Source of the DNA: Calothrix anomala FACHB-343
Lineage (GTDB): Bacteria > Cyanobacteriota > Cyanobacteriia > Cyanobacteriales > Nostocaceae
NCBI RefSeq assembly: GCF_014696435.1
Contig: NZ_JACJQG010000023.1
Coordinates: forward strand, 51,373-115,372
Direction of reading: 5' to 3'
DNA: 64,000 nt
In this document: one piece after another, positions 1 through 9,216 of the stretch
Layout of the letters: each line of letters opens with the position of its first letter
Numbering within the stretch: the stretch's first letter is position 1
The notes under the pieces: model-generated
The model's input: the letters and a program-made list of their open reading frames with translations, nothing else
What the model was told of the DNA's origin: nothing
Databases searched by the model: none
Made by a program: the position numbers and the translations under genes

Positions 1-1
1 A

Positions 2-367
2 ATTCCGAGTATAATTGCTTCGGTACCTACAGCTTCGTTGCGATCGCTGGCAGTACCAGATAAAACTTGCTTGTTGCGTTCTGGTGTCACCCGCATTGGT
101 CGGACTAAAGACAACGATCTTGTCATTCCCGAACCTTCTGTGTCTAAACGCCATGCGGAAATTTTATGTCGGAATACTTTTAGCGGGACAAATCCAGTTA
201 GAACTTATTATTTACAAGATTTATCTACCTACGGTACAACCTGGGTTTCTAGTTCTAATGGCTGGCAACAAATCCTCCGCGAGGAAGTACCTTTAACCTC
301 AGGAATGCAGTTAAAGTTTGGGAGTTCCAGAGGTGAAACTTGGGAGTTTATTATTGAAGACTCCTAA
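2..367 (+). CDS. FHA domain protein (5' end outside the window)
   Basis: The reading frame is open from the window edge and stops at 367, so only the C-terminal part is seen. It carries a forkhead-associated (FHA) domain: the GRTKDNDLVI strand, the SVSKRHAEI core with the Ser and His that contact phosphothreonine, and a later LSTYGTTW segment. FHA domains bind phosphothreonine peptides and usually act in Ser/Thr kinase signalling or as scaffolds. A TTG at 38 could start a 109-residue protein, but the frame continues upstream without a stop, so I treat it as truncated by the window. What lies N-terminal is unknown. Confidence 0.75.
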   Translation: MPSIIASVPTASLRSLAVPDKTCLLRSGVTRIGRTKDNDLVIPEPSVSKRHAEILCRNTFSGTNPVRTYYLQDLSTYGTTWVSSSNGWQQILREEVPLTSGMQLKFGSSRGETWEFIIEDS

Positions 368-601
368 TTAGTTCATACACCTAACGTGTTTTGATTTCTT
401 GTCAAGACAGGAGTGATTTATGTAGTTTGTGTAAATCCAAATTACTAATCGCATTTCAATGATTATCCAAAAAATAACAGCCTGAAAAAATAGTTTCATC
501 CTCAGCAAATTTCATTTGATTTTTGCGGAAATGGAATAAGAACAGTTGTAGCTGTCAATACCGCTAAATAATCAACTCAATCATCAACTCGGAGGCGACA
601 A

Positions 602-1240
602 ATGATTAACAATATTAACAACTCAGCTAATTTTACTTCTTCACCATCTCAAGTCGAATTAGATTTCCTCGCCGCTTTACTAGAAGTAGAAGATGCAACT
701 TACCCTTGGAACCCTGCTGATAGTGAATCAGATGCTTATTTTTGCGCTTTAGAACAGCAGTTTCTCAGTGATGAGTTATGGGACGAACAAGAGCTAAATA
801 CGCGATCGCATGGTTTTTACCAACAACTTGATACACTATGGCCAGAAGATGCGACTGATTCCCCGGAACAAGCTAATAGCAGTCAGACTTTATTCGCTAA
901 TCTCCAAGCAGCTTTTGCCGCAGCCATACCCCAAGAATGGCTAAATAACATTGCCCAAAAAGCCACTGAGATGTTTACCTCCCAGCAATCTCTTGGCGAG
1001 CAATTAGTGGAGTGTGTTCAAGGAGTGTTACCAACTTGGGCAGCAGAAGATCTCTTAGTTTTAGCCCGTCCTTATGCCTATGCTATGCGTAGCGGAGAAC
1101 CACATAACCCAGGATCTGTGATGAGTAAATTTGAAAATAAGGAATGGGAAAGTTTATCCGATGTCGAGCGAGCAAAGGTTAGTTTAGCGATTTCTTACTA
1201 TGCTCTGACCCAACTTCACAGCTTTCAGTCAGAATCCTAA
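602..1240 (+). CDS. Conserved-looking protein of unknown function
   Basis: This is a 212-residue soluble, acidic protein with no signal peptide or membrane segment. A strong ribosome binding site (GGAGG at 591-595) precedes the ATG at 602. The N-terminal third is acidic and Trp/Tyr rich. The C-terminal half looks helical, with a segment around LPTWAAEDLLVLARPYAYAM and a final helix containing SLAISYYALTQL. I do not recognise the family. Good codon use, a clean Shine-Dalgarno and a compact end make it a real gene. It lies between two FHA genes, but nothing in the sequence ties its function to them. Confidence 0.7.
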   Translation: MINNINNSANFTSSPSQVELDFLAALLEVEDATYPWNPADSESDAYFCALEQQFLSDELWDEQELNTRSHGFYQQLDTLWPEDATDSPEQANSSQTLFANLQAAFAAAIPQEWLNNIAQKATEMFTSQQSLGEQLVECVQGVLPTWAAEDLLVLARPYAYAMRSGEPHNPGSVMSKFENKEWESLSDVERAKVSLAISYYALTQLHSFQSES

Positions 1241-1546
1241 ATCAGTTGTCTTTTATCCTTTAGGGGTCAGTTAATTCAGGCGACTTCTTGCTTTTGCCCG
1301 CACTCGACGCTTGTATTGCGGGTCTTATACTTTTTTTCTCGTTATTTTTAAAGACAATTTCCCTAGTATAATTCCAACTATAGGCTGATTGCGGAAGCAG
1401 CGCTATCTATCTCAAGGTAGAAAAGAGTCAATGGTCAATGGTCAATGGTCAATAGTCAATGGTCAATAGTCAATGGTCAATGGTCAATGGTCAATAGTCC
1501 CCCTTGTCTCCCTTGTCCTCCTTGTCCTCCTCTTCTCCCTCCTCCC
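1241..1546. other. Intergenic gap, repeat-filled
   Basis: No gene is seen. The right half is occupied by the heptanucleotide tandem array at 1427-1499, followed by a pyrimidine-rich CCCTTGTC/CTCC run up to the end of the PrsW gene. Confidence 0.6.
1427..1499. repeat. Short tandem repeat array, unit GTCAATG/GTCAATA
   Basis: About ten head-to-tail copies of a 7-base unit alternating between GTCAATG and GTCAATA. Such short tandemly repeated repetitive (STRR) arrays are typical of heterocystous cyanobacteria. The same sequence theme recurs at 10276-10305, 20747-20798, 41182-41224 and 50069-50127. Confidence 0.9.
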
Positions 1547-2911
1547 TCATTTAGGGCCGAGGAAGCGAGTAGCGAAATTTTGCGATCGCGTGGGTGAAAG
1601 GGCACGTGCTTTTAAAATTGCTGCCATCAAAAAGGCGTAGGATAATACCCCAACAATTACCAATAACAAGGCATTGATTGAACCAGTAGCATTCCATAAG
1701 GCATGAAGTGCAGCTGCGCTTACATACCCAATGGGGAGAATTTGCCAAACTAGACGGGGTTTGAGTACAGCTAAACCGATAAAATAGCCCAAATAGCCAC
1801 TGTAAGCCATGTGTCCGGCTACAGAACCTAAAATTCGCGGAATTAGTAATTGTAAACCTACGAGTTGACCAGTGCCTACTCCCGCTTGTTGCGCCACATT
1901 TTGAGTAATAACAGGCACATACTGACCAAGAGTTTCTAATAAAGTAAAACCCACTGCCGAAGCAGTTCCTAAGAGAATGCCATCTAAAGGTTCCCAGATA
2001 CCTATGCGTTCTCGCCAAGGTGAGGGCAATATCAGGCCAATAGCTAAGGCTGCTAATACAGGTAATGCTTTCAGTAATTCTTCCATTAAACCTGCACCAA
2101 AAAACATCCGTATCAGCAATTCGGTGAAGGTTAGTGTATCCTGAGATGAAGGTAAGTTCCCAGGCAATAAACCGCGAAATACAAAAATAAACAAATCCAA
2201 TAGGGGACTTTTCAATATTACTGCGGTACCTAAAGCTACAGATGCTAGTACCCACCAAGGCTTTTGTTTACCGCAGAGTTGGTATACAAAGTAATAAGCG
2301 GCAAAGGCTATATAACTAGCAACAATCACTTGATTGGCTTGTGGTCTGCCTACCGTAGCAAACATTAATACCACAAATACTACTGTTAAAATTCCTGGTA
2401 TGAGATAAGCTTTACGAGTTAAATCTTTACCAGTGGAAATAATCGGGAACAGTTGAGTAAAGCTCACCGAATCAGATTTTAAGGGTGCGGGATAACTCCC
2501 TGGTGATGGCAGAGGTGTGGCTGGCCTGGTCATGATTGTGGCTTGGGGTACATAATCATGCTCAAACACAAATTGCGGCCCGTCAGCACCTAAAGAAATG
2601 CGATCGCCTGGCTGTAATTCTTGACAACCTTGGATGCGCTGTCCGTTTAAATACGTACCGTTAGCGCTATTTAAATCACAAATAAGCCAGCTAAATTTGT
2701 TATCTGGGGAAGAGAGCGGACGAACCACAGCATGACGACGAGATACCATCCGATACATCATGGCATCCAAGACAATTTGGCAGCTGGGGTCGCGTCCAAC
2801 GATCATCTCTTGACTTGGGAGCAGCGAGTAGCGGAATTCTGACCTAAGAGGTGCCCCATTACCAGACACTAGCCGCAGAAATGCATTATGTCTTGCGTTT
2901 TTGCCTGTCAT
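1547..2911 (-). CDS. FHA-PrsW fusion, putative glutamic-type intramembrane protease
   Basis: A 454-residue protein in two parts. Residues about 25-120 form an FHA domain (VGRDPSCQIV, SRRHAVV, NSANGTYLNG). Residues about 165-435 form a polytopic membrane domain with the PrsW/CAAX-like protease motifs: Glu277-Glu278 in MEELLK, Glu326 in LLETLG, His367 in AGHMAYSG and His403/Asn407 in HALWNA. PrsW proteases cut membrane proteins such as anti-sigma factors within or near the membrane. The FHA part suggests recruitment of the protease by a phosphothreonine protein, which is inference. Each half matches a well-known family, so assignment is good. The natural substrate is unknown. Confidence 0.85.
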   Translation of the reverse strand: MTGKNARHNAFLRLVSGNGAPLRSEFRYSLLPSQEMIVGRDPSCQIVLDAMMYRMVSRRHAVVRPLSSPDNKFSWLICDLNSANGTYLNGQRIQGCQELQPGDRISLGADGPQFVFEHDYVPQATIMTRPATPLPSPGSYPAPLKSDSVSFTQLFPIISTGKDLTRKAYLIPGILTVVFVVLMFATVGRPQANQVIVASYIAFAAYYFVYQLCGKQKPWWVLASVALGTAVILKSPLLDLFIFVFRGLLPGNLPSSQDTLTFTELLIRMFFGAGLMEELLKALPVLAALAIGLILPSPWRERIGIWEPLDGILLGTASAVGFTLLETLGQYVPVITQNVAQQAGVGTGQLVGLQLLIPRILGSVAGHMAYSGYLGYFIGLAVLKPRLVWQILPIGYVSAAALHALWNATGSINALLLVIVGVLSYAFLMAAILKARALSPTRSQNFATRFLGPK

Positions 2912-3499
2912 CGAGTTAGATTGCTTGTCTCAAAGAATTCGGAAATTACTTGTTATTAGAACTTAAGCCTAACCAATTTACAGCAATCTCATTTAAATGT
3001 TGCAAAAAAAATTATCTGCCGTACCTGAATTGTGACTTTAAATTTGTTCATCATACTGGATTACTGTAACTGCGGCATGGCTAAATACAATATAGCTTCA
3101 CTCACTGCTCAACAATCCGAAATTTTCTCCGTAAAAACCAAAATTATGCGATCGCGTGCTGACAAGCTGTAGATTGTTAGCACTAAGACTATATCTTTGG
3201 TTGATTTGGAGTTGAGGCTGTAGATGCTTAACGATCAATTGTCAACAAATTATAGACTATGGATTGTGGACTGTTGACAACCCTAACATTAAATCTTGTC
3301 CCAATGGTGTAACCTCAATGCTATCTTGATGCTAAAGTTTATGTGATAAATTACACTACTAGGTTATGAAAATTAATCTTTTCTTGTACCTAGTTTGAAA
3401 ATATCGTTGACTGTTGACTGTTGACTGTTGACTGTTGACTGTTGACTGTTGACTGTTGACTGTTGACTGTTGACTGTTGATGCGTACTAGCCTCTAGTT
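2912..3499. other. Intergenic gap with tandem repeats
   Basis: No convincing gene. It contains AT-rich DNA, a HIP1-like site and, at the right end, the GTTGACT array at 3406-3482. A 31-codon frame at 3077-3172 is too short and has no ribosome binding site. Confidence 0.5.
3406..3482. repeat. Short tandem repeat array, unit GTTGACT
   Basis: Nearly perfect head-to-tail copies of the 7-mer GTTGACT, about eleven in all, ending 17 bases from the stop codon of the neighbouring minus-strand gene. The same unit recurs at 55307-55344. It is the STRR type common in Nostocales. Confidence 0.92.
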
Positions 3500-3961
3500 T
3501 CAGAGTAAATGAAATTCTCTCACCGCTTTGGGAAAGTTTTTGTTCTCGTGTCCGGAACGGCTGAGTTTAATCAGCGCAAATCGCTGTAGAGGGGTTAAAG
3601 CTTCCCATTGTTGAGTTGCGATCGCAACACCTACTTCTTGAGCTTTTTCTTGAACGCTAGCTGGTAAATTAGTCGAGTCCATCCACTCCGGATGGGGTTC
3701 AATGGGTAATTGTTTAGCTGGTACACCTGTACGAGTGACAATTAACTGTTCGAGATAATGGCGATAAGATTGAATTTCTGTTTCTGTAGTGCAAGGTAAT
3801 TCAACTAAAGCTTCTCGTTCAGCCTGAGACATTTGATGCCAATCAGACAACTTGAGTTTGATACCACAAGTATCTAGTTTGTAGCGCACTTGCATGGGGA
3901 TGCAACGGAGGGATTCAACGAAATCTGCTTCAAAATCAAAGAAAGTTTGATGATTAGTCAT
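3500..3961 (-). CDS. Nitrate reductase-associated protein family
   Basis: A 153-residue soluble protein that I recognise as the conserved cyanobacterial family called nitrate reductase associated protein (Nitr_red_assoc). It has an FFDFEADFVESLRCIPMQVR-like start, a WHQMSQAEREAL segment and a C-terminal WEALTPLQRFALIKLSR block. The biochemical role is not established to my knowledge. The family name comes from its position near narB, which holds here: narB lies about 0.9 kb upstream on the same strand, with a PsiE-like gene between. Length matches the family. No cofactor motif is visible. Confidence 0.75.
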   Translation of the reverse strand: MTNHQTFFDFEADFVESLRCIPMQVRYKLDTCGIKLKLSDWHQMSQAEREALVELPCTTETEIQSYRHYLEQLIVTRTGVPAKQLPIEPHPEWMDSTNLPASVQEKAQEVGVAIATQQWEALTPLQRFALIKLSRSGHENKNFPKAVREFHLL

Positions 3962-4045
3962 TTGTCATTTGCGATCGACAAAAGGGGATATGGCAGCAGT
4001 ATGAATTATTTGTGTCTCTATTTTCCTAAGATATATATCTTGAAA

Positions 4046-4579
4046 TCAAGAATGGTCTTTTCTGATTATTTTCTTGGATTTATCAAGTTCTTTATACACC
4101 AAAGGAGATGAGTTTACCTTATTTTTTCGAGAATGGGAATTGCTATAACGAATTATGAGATAACTAATTGATAGAGCTAAAACTGCTATACCTAACCCAA
4201 TGATATCAATTCCTGACACTTTTTCTAGGTCAAGAATAATAATTTTTCTAGCGACAGCGATTAAAGATGTAACAATTACTAATTCTACCTGAACTACATG
4301 CTTACGCAGGTAGGCAGTGATATTTTCTAAGATTTCTAAAGCTATCAAAATATTGAGAAATAAACCAAATATCTTAAATAAGGTAGTATTAAATTTGCCG
4401 TATGGGGTAGTAAATAACTCTTTTGCCAGAAAGATCACCAAATCTCCTAATGCTGCCAAAATTACCAATACCATTAATAAAGATAAAATCTTGGAAACTA
4501 GCACTTCGATACTTTCAATAAAGTGCATAAATTTCTCATCTTTGGTATTTTCTGCCAAATTTTTGAATAGTCTCCTCAT
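4046..4579 (-). CDS. PsiE-like small integral membrane protein
   Basis: A 177-residue protein with about four hydrophobic helices (roughly residues 28-55, 68-90, 98-118, 125-145) and a basic, hydrophilic C-terminal tail. The pattern, with charged segments containing LRKHVVQVELVIVTSLIAVARKIIILD, fits the phosphate-starvation-inducible PsiE family, whose molecular function is unclear. It is AT-rich compared with narB. It sits between narB and the nitrate-reductase-associated gene on the same strand, but narB has its own likely terminator, so co-transcription is doubtful. Confidence 0.7.
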   Translation of the reverse strand: MRRLFKNLAENTKDEKFMHFIESIEVLVSKILSLLMVLVILAALGDLVIFLAKELFTTPYGKFNTTLFKIFGLFLNILIALEILENITAYLRKHVVQVELVIVTSLIAVARKIIILDLEKVSGIDIIGLGIAVLALSISYLIIRYSNSHSRKNKVNSSPLVYKELDKSKKIIRKDHS

Positions 4580-4778
4580 TTGCTGCCCCTATTTTTTAGC
4601 TAAATTTAATTATCAAAAATAAAAATACAAATAAATTATTGTAGGCTAGGCACTGCCGATAACTGTCCCATTCAAGATTTGAGTGGATGTTAAGCAGTGC
4701 CCAACTTACTAATGAATAGTTTGCTTATTTGTGAAATTACTCTTTCTGATCCATAGTAAATATTCAAACATAAAACAA

Positions 4779-4806
4779 AAATCCTATAGATAAATCTAGA
4801 GGATTT
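4779..4806 (-). terminator. Probable rho-independent terminator downstream of narB
   Basis: A 12-bp stem with one mismatch (4779-4790 with 4795-4806) around a 4-base loop. Read on the minus strand it is followed by the T-rich stretch TTGTTTTATG. It lies about 75 bases beyond the narB stop codon and would separate narB from the PsiE-like gene. Confidence 0.6.
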
Positions 4807-4882
4807 AAAAAAATAATCGTAACTATTGAATATTAACTATGGGTTATATTCTCAATCAAAATTGAGAAATCTATTTAGCAGC

Positions 4883-7072
4883 TTACCATTGGGAGGACTG
4901 GAGTTGAAAATTTTTAAATGTCACTTCCACAGACATGGGTACTAATTGTACTGCACAAGCTTTTAACTCTGGTTGTAATGAATCTGGGCAAGATTCTGGA
5001 TGAGTCAGGGCGTTAGCTTCCGCCTCGTTTGCCCAAAGTGCGCCCCAATGCATAGGGACAAATACGGTACCAGGGGCGATCGCTTTTGTGACTTTAGCAG
5101 GAAATTTGGCTTTACCGCGACGCGATCGCACTTCTAACAATTGGTTATCTGTAATCCCCAACTTTGCTGCATCACGGGGATGAATCTCGATAAACGGATC
5201 GGGATGCATTTGGCGAATTTTTCCAATCCGTCCAGTACGGGTTTGCGTGTGCCAATGTCCGTATAGGCGTCCTGTAGTCAGTACAAAAGGATAATTGGGA
5301 TCTGGTGGTTCCGCTAATCCCCGTGAGTGATACGCGCCAAACCGCGCCCTGCCATCAGGGGTATGAAAGCGGAGATTTGTGTAGAGGCGCTTTCTTTCAT
5401 GTCTCGGAGTTTCTGCTGCTTCTGGATGAGGCCATTGGGTGGGGCCAAACTCTCGCAATCCTTCATGACTAATACCAGTCATTTCACAAGGGCGATCGCG
5501 AGTTAAGCGGACAAATTCTGCATAAACTTCTGCGGAGTTAGCATAGCTAAATTCTTTGATAAAACCTAATCTCCGTCCAATTTCGGCAAAAATTTCCCAA
5601 TCTGCTTTAGCTTCTCTAGGCGGTTGGCGGAATGCTTGACATAGGGTGACTGTACGCTCGGAATTAGTCATTACCCCAGTTTTTTCACCCCATTGCGCCG
5701 CAGGTAACAGAACGTGAGCGTAAGCAGCCGTTTCCGTGGGATAATAGGCATCTTGATAGATAGTGAAGGGCGATCGCAACAATGCCTTTTTAGTCCGTTC
5801 TAAATCTGGCATACTCACAGCTGGGTTAGTAGCCGCTATCCACAGCAATCCCACTGAGCCATCTTCTAATCCAGTAATCATATCCCACGCCGTTAAACCG
5901 GGATTTGGTGAAATTTGTCCTCGCTTTAAGCCCCAAAAATCCTCAACTTCGGCGCGATGCTGGGGATTTTTCACCAAGCGATAACCGGGTAATAAATGCG
6001 CTAAACCGCCAGCTTCCCGTCCCCCCATTGCATTGGGTTGACCGGTCAAAGAAAAAGGCCCGGCTCCCGGCTTACCAATTTGTCCTGTCATCAGATGCAG
6101 GTTAATAATTGTCCTTACCTTCGCTGTCCCTTCACTGGATTGATTCACACCCATCGACCACAAAGACAACACCCTCTCGGATTGACTCCAATAACGCGCT
6201 GCTGTTTCCAAATCTGCAACGCTAATACCGCAACGATCCGCCACGATATCGGGAGCATAATGACGAATCACCTCTGCATAGGCAGGAAAGTTACTCGTAC
6301 AGTCGTCAATAAACCCAACATCAATAGCATTCCCACGCATCAATAGGTAAGCAATACCATTTAACAAGTCAATATCTGTACCTGGACGAATAGCTAAATG
6401 CAAATCGGCTGCTTCTGCGGTGGGTGTGCGTCGAGGATCGACAACAATCATTTTGACTTTGCGATTTTTCTTGTGATACTTCGCCAAGCGATTGAAAACT
6501 ATCGGGTGACATTCAGCAGCATTCGTACCAATTAAAAATGCACAGTCGGTTAACTCTAAATCGTCGTAACAACAAGGAGGGCCATCTGCGCCAAAGCTTT
6601 GAATGTAGCCAGATACAGCGCTAGACATACATAAACGCGAATTGGCATCAAAATTATTACTACCCAGACATCCCTTCATCAGTTTTTGGGCGATGTAATA
6701 ATCCTCCGTTTGGAATTGTCCAGAACCGTACATACAGATAGCTTCTGAACCTTGGGTGTAACGCACCGTTTGAATGCGCTTGGTAATGATATCAAACGCT
6801 TCATCCCAACTGACGCGCCGAAACTCTTGCTCTAAAGAGTCTCGCACCATTGGGTAATGGAGCCTATTTTTATCTAACGACTCAGCGATAGTTGCACCTT
6901 TAACACAAACCATCCCCTGACTAGATGGGTGCGCTTTGTCTCCTCGCACGCGCCAAATTGGAGTTCCTTGACTATCCCGATTAGTCGCTTTTCCTGGTTG
7001 CGCTGGGGGCGAAACTTCTAACCCACAGCCAACGCCGCAGTAAGGACAAAGGGTTTTGGTAAATTCACTCAT
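4883..7072 (-). CDS. narB: Ferredoxin-nitrate reductase
   Basis: A 729-residue molybdopterin oxidoreductase that reduces nitrate to nitrite in the cytoplasm with electrons from ferredoxin. The N-terminus holds the [4Fe-4S] ligands Cys9, Cys12, Cys16 and Cys56 (CPYCGVGC and GMVCVKG). The central domain has the [11 protein letters not shown] and [10 protein letters not shown] segments that bind bis-MGD, and the C-terminal molydopterin dinucleotide-binding domain contains [18 protein letters not shown]. Length and motifs match cyanobacterial NarB. It follows nrtP by about 100 bases filled with short tandem repeats, so nrtP-narB are probably one transcript from the NtcA promoter upstream of nrtP. 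Confidence 0.96.
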   Translation of the reverse strand: MSEFTKTLCPYCGVGCGLEVSPPAQPGKATNRDSQGTPIWRVRGDKAHPSSQGMVCVKGATIAESLDKNRLHYPMVRDSLEQEFRRVSWDEAFDIITKRIQTVRYTQGSEAICMYGSGQFQTEDYYIAQKLMKGCLGSNNFDANSRLCMSSAVSGYIQSFGADGPPCCYDDLELTDCAFLIGTNAAECHPIVFNRLAKYHKKNRKVKMIVVDPRRTPTAEAADLHLAIRPGTDIDLLNGIAYLLMRGNAIDVGFIDDCTSNFPAYAEVIRHYAPDIVADRCGISVADLETAARYWSQSERVLSLWSMGVNQSSEGTAKVRTIINLHLMTGQIGKPGAGPFSLTGQPNAMGGREAGGLAHLLPGYRLVKNPQHRAEVEDFWGLKRGQISPNPGLTAWDMITGLEDGSVGLLWIAATNPAVSMPDLERTKKALLRSPFTIYQDAYYPTETAAYAHVLLPAAQWGEKTGVMTNSERTVTLCQAFRQPPREAKADWEIFAEIGRRLGFIKEFSYANSAEVYAEFVRLTRDRPCEMTGISHEGLREFGPTQWPHPEAAETPRHERKRLYTNLRFHTPDGRARFGAYHSRGLAEPPDPNYPFVLTTGRLYGHWHTQTRTGRIGKIRQMHPDPFIEIHPRDAAKLGITDNQLLEVRSRRGKAKFPAKVTKAIAPGTVFVPMHWGALWANEAEANALTHPESCPDSLQPELKACAVQLVPMSVEVTFKNFQLQSSQW

Positions 7073-7075
7073 AAG

Positions 7076-7131
7076 TAGGGGCTAGGGGCTAGGGACTAGG
7101 GATTAGGGACTAGGGGCTAGGGATTAGGGAT
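7076..7131. repeat. Tandem GGGACTA/GGGGCTA repeat between nrtP and narB
   Basis: About eight copies of a degenerate 7-mer, reading TAGGGGC/TAGGGAC/TAGGGAT, fill most of the spacer between two genes that are probably co-transcribed. The same motif recurs just after the group II intron near 62911. Confidence 0.85.
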
Positions 7132-7173
7132 ACATAAACAGGTGACAAATCACCCATGCCCAATGCCCCAAAA

Positions 7174-8676
7174 TTACTCTTCAGCTAAAATCTGTGGAGG
7201 TGTTGCGATCGTTTCTGATGAGTCGCTTTCATAAGCACCAGCGAAGGAACCTTGAGGTTCTTTGAGGAAGAAGCCACACATAAAGGCGCAAATTAAAGCA
7301 GCTATACCCATTGTGGTAAAGAGGGTTGATGCATCGGTGAGGCTGAAAATTGTGAGGTATACTACACCACCAAAATTGCCGTAAGCACCGACGTTACCGG
7401 CAATTTGTCCGGTAGCTTCTTTTTTAATTAGAGGTACAATGCCGTAGGTTGCACCACAACCAGCTTGAGCAAAGTAAGCGGCAAACATTGTGACTGCGAT
7501 CGCTAACGGAATTGGCCAGCTACTACTGATAAAATGTGCCATTAAATAACCGATACCAATACCAGCGCTAATAATTGTCATTGTCCATTTGCGCGAGCCA
7601 AATTTATCAGAAATTAAGCCACCACTAGGACGAGAAATTAAATTTAAAAAGGGATATGTTGCAGCAATCATCCCTGCGACTACATGCTCTAAGGCAAAGG
7701 TTTTTTCAAAGAACGCTGGGAGCATAGAAACTACTGCTAATTCACTACCAAAGTTAGTTACATAAGTGAATTCAAGTAATGCAACTTGGTTAAAATGATA
7801 GCGTTGCAAAGCTGGGTAAGTTTTCTTTCCTATTAGCAATTCTTTGTTAACTTGATAAGCTTTATAGGTTTGGTAAGCGAATAATCCTGCTAAGAGAAAC
7901 CAAACCAAATACATTTGACTTAAAGTCAAAAAATGAATATTCTTTTGTTCTAAACGCCAAGCTAATAAACCCAAGGCAAATATTAACCCAAAATTGGAGA
8001 TAATCATTGCCCAGAAGCTTTTAATGCTAGTTACTTCTAAAGCACCATTTTTCTTCGGTTTTTTGTAAACTTTACCAGCCGGCGTATCTTGAACGCTGTT
8101 GTAATATATTACGCCGTAGATAGCAGCAACGATACCTGTAAGTGCGATCGCTAAACGCCAGTTAGAAGCACCACCAGCTAAAAAGCTTGTGGCTACAGCA
8201 ATCATGGGTAAGGCAAATTCTGCACCAAAAGCACCAAAATTACCCCAACCCCCATAAATACCTTGAGCGCTTCCCATCTCTTTGGGTGGGAACCATTCCG
8301 CTACCATACGAATACCAACAACGAACCCAGAACCCACAATTCCCATCAGTAAGCGACTGATTACTAATTGATTAAAATCCTGGGATAATGCTGTTGCTAA
8401 ACAAGGAACAGCCGCGAACATTAATAGTATTGAATAGGTAATTCTGGGGCCAAAACGATCCAGCAACATCCCAATAATTAACCTTGCAGGAATTGTTAAA
8501 GCGAGGTTACAAATGCCCAAAGTTTTAATTTGCTCAGGTGCTAAATCTAGTTGCTTACCAATAGTTGTGGCAAAGGGAGCAAAGTTAAACCAACAGACAA
8601 AGGTGAGAAAAAAAGCAAACCAAGTCTGATGCAGGATACGATAGCGATCCCTGAATGAAAATAATCCTTTGAGCAT
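7174..8676 (-). CDS. nrtP: Nitrate/nitrite permease of the major facilitator superfamily (NrtP/NarK type)
   Basis: A 500-residue polytopic membrane protein of the nitrate-nitrite porter (NNP) family. It opens with the typical HQTWFAFFLTFVCWFNFAPF segment, has GMLLDRFGPRITYS after TM2, and carries the nitrate signatures GGWGNFGAFGAEF in TM5 and GNVGAYGNFGGVVYL in TM11. It brings nitrate (and nitrite) into the cell. Between TM6 and TM7 it has an enlarged hydrophilic loop, roughly residues 190-290 with an extra hydrophobic part, as in other cyanobacterial NrtP. It heads an nrtP-narB unit with its own NtcA promoter, next to a complete ABC nitrate transporter operon. Confidence 0.93.
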   Translation of the reverse strand: MLKGLFSFRDRYRILHQTWFAFFLTFVCWFNFAPFATTIGKQLDLAPEQIKTLGICNLALTIPARLIIGMLLDRFGPRITYSILLMFAAVPCLATALSQDFNQLVISRLLMGIVGSGFVVGIRMVAEWFPPKEMGSAQGIYGGWGNFGAFGAEFALPMIAVATSFLAGGASNWRLAIALTGIVAAIYGVIYYNSVQDTPAGKVYKKPKKNGALEVTSIKSFWAMIISNFGLIFALGLLAWRLEQKNIHFLTLSQMYLVWFLLAGLFAYQTYKAYQVNKELLIGKKTYPALQRYHFNQVALLEFTYVTNFGSELAVVSMLPAFFEKTFALEHVVAGMIAATYPFLNLISRPSGGLISDKFGSRKWTMTIISAGIGIGYLMAHFISSSWPIPLAIAVTMFAAYFAQAGCGATYGIVPLIKKEATGQIAGNVGAYGNFGGVVYLTIFSLTDASTLFTTMGIAALICAFMCGFFLKEPQGSFAGAYESDSSETIATPPQILAEE

Positions 8677-8965
8677 TCAAAGTTTCCTCAATTACAAAAC
8701 TGCATGGAGCAATACAGGGTTAACAATTTAAAATTGACCCCAAGCATAGTCGTAAATTTAAAATTCAAAATTAAAGACAATTAAGTTGGTATTTAAAACC
8801 AAAACAATCTGCTACATCTACATCTAGATATAGAGGTCTTTAATTATTGAATTACCCTGTTAAATTCGGATATTTCTGGCTATCTATTGACGCTGGATTT
8901 AAAGCTGAAATTATGACTCCCAGACTAGTGAAATATTCGGGAGTACGTAAGATGTTGTTAATACT

Positions 8966-9007
8966 AAATTATGCTTACTTAGCAGGTTGATTTGTATCTA
9001 CAATTAC
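8966..9007 (-). promoter_or_regulatory. NtcA-activated promoter of nrtP-narB
   Basis: A canonical palindromic NtcA box, GTA-N8-TAC, lies at 8994-9007. On the minus strand it is followed after exactly 22 bases by TAATTT (8971-8966), matching the TAN3T -10 element of class II NtcA promoters. Transcription would start near 8959, giving a leader of about 280 bases before the nrtP ATG. NtcA is the global nitrogen regulator of cyanobacteria. Confidence 0.8.
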
Positions 9008-9095
9008 AGTTTGTTGGTATTAATGTAAAAATGGCATCAGAGCTATGCGTTAAAAATCATACTTCTACCAATTCTATGTGAGGCTGCTTATTAAC

Positions 9096-9175
9096 GCCCT
9101 CAGGCTGTAAGCCTGGGGCTATAATTACATAGACGCGTAGCGGCTTCCCGCAGGGTAGCCTGCCTGCGCAGGCTA
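9096..9175. repeat. Dispersed palindromic repeat (CAGGCT..AGCCTGGGGCTATA family)
   Basis: The unit has a CAGGCTGTAAGCCTG hairpin followed by GGGGCTATA, and then a second hairpin GCCTGCCTGCGCAGGC. Related copies lie at 17868-17950, 35385-35425 and inside the nested element near 43230. It lies just beyond the nrtD stop codon on the nrtP side and could affect transcript ends. Confidence 0.7.
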
Positions 9176-9216
9176 GATTTTTCAATACCATTGCCAAAGA
9201 ATTGTTCTAATTGTGA

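Noticed and set aside
3077-3172. 31-codon frame beginning MAKYNIASL
   Set aside because: Too short, no ribosome binding site, low-complexity surroundings.
1427-3482. CRISPR array
   Set aside because: The repeats are 7-base tandem units without spacers; no cas genes in the window.
4317-4622. 101-codon plus-strand frame
   Set aside because: Antisense to the PsiE-like gene; residue pattern is that of a complementary strand of a membrane protein.
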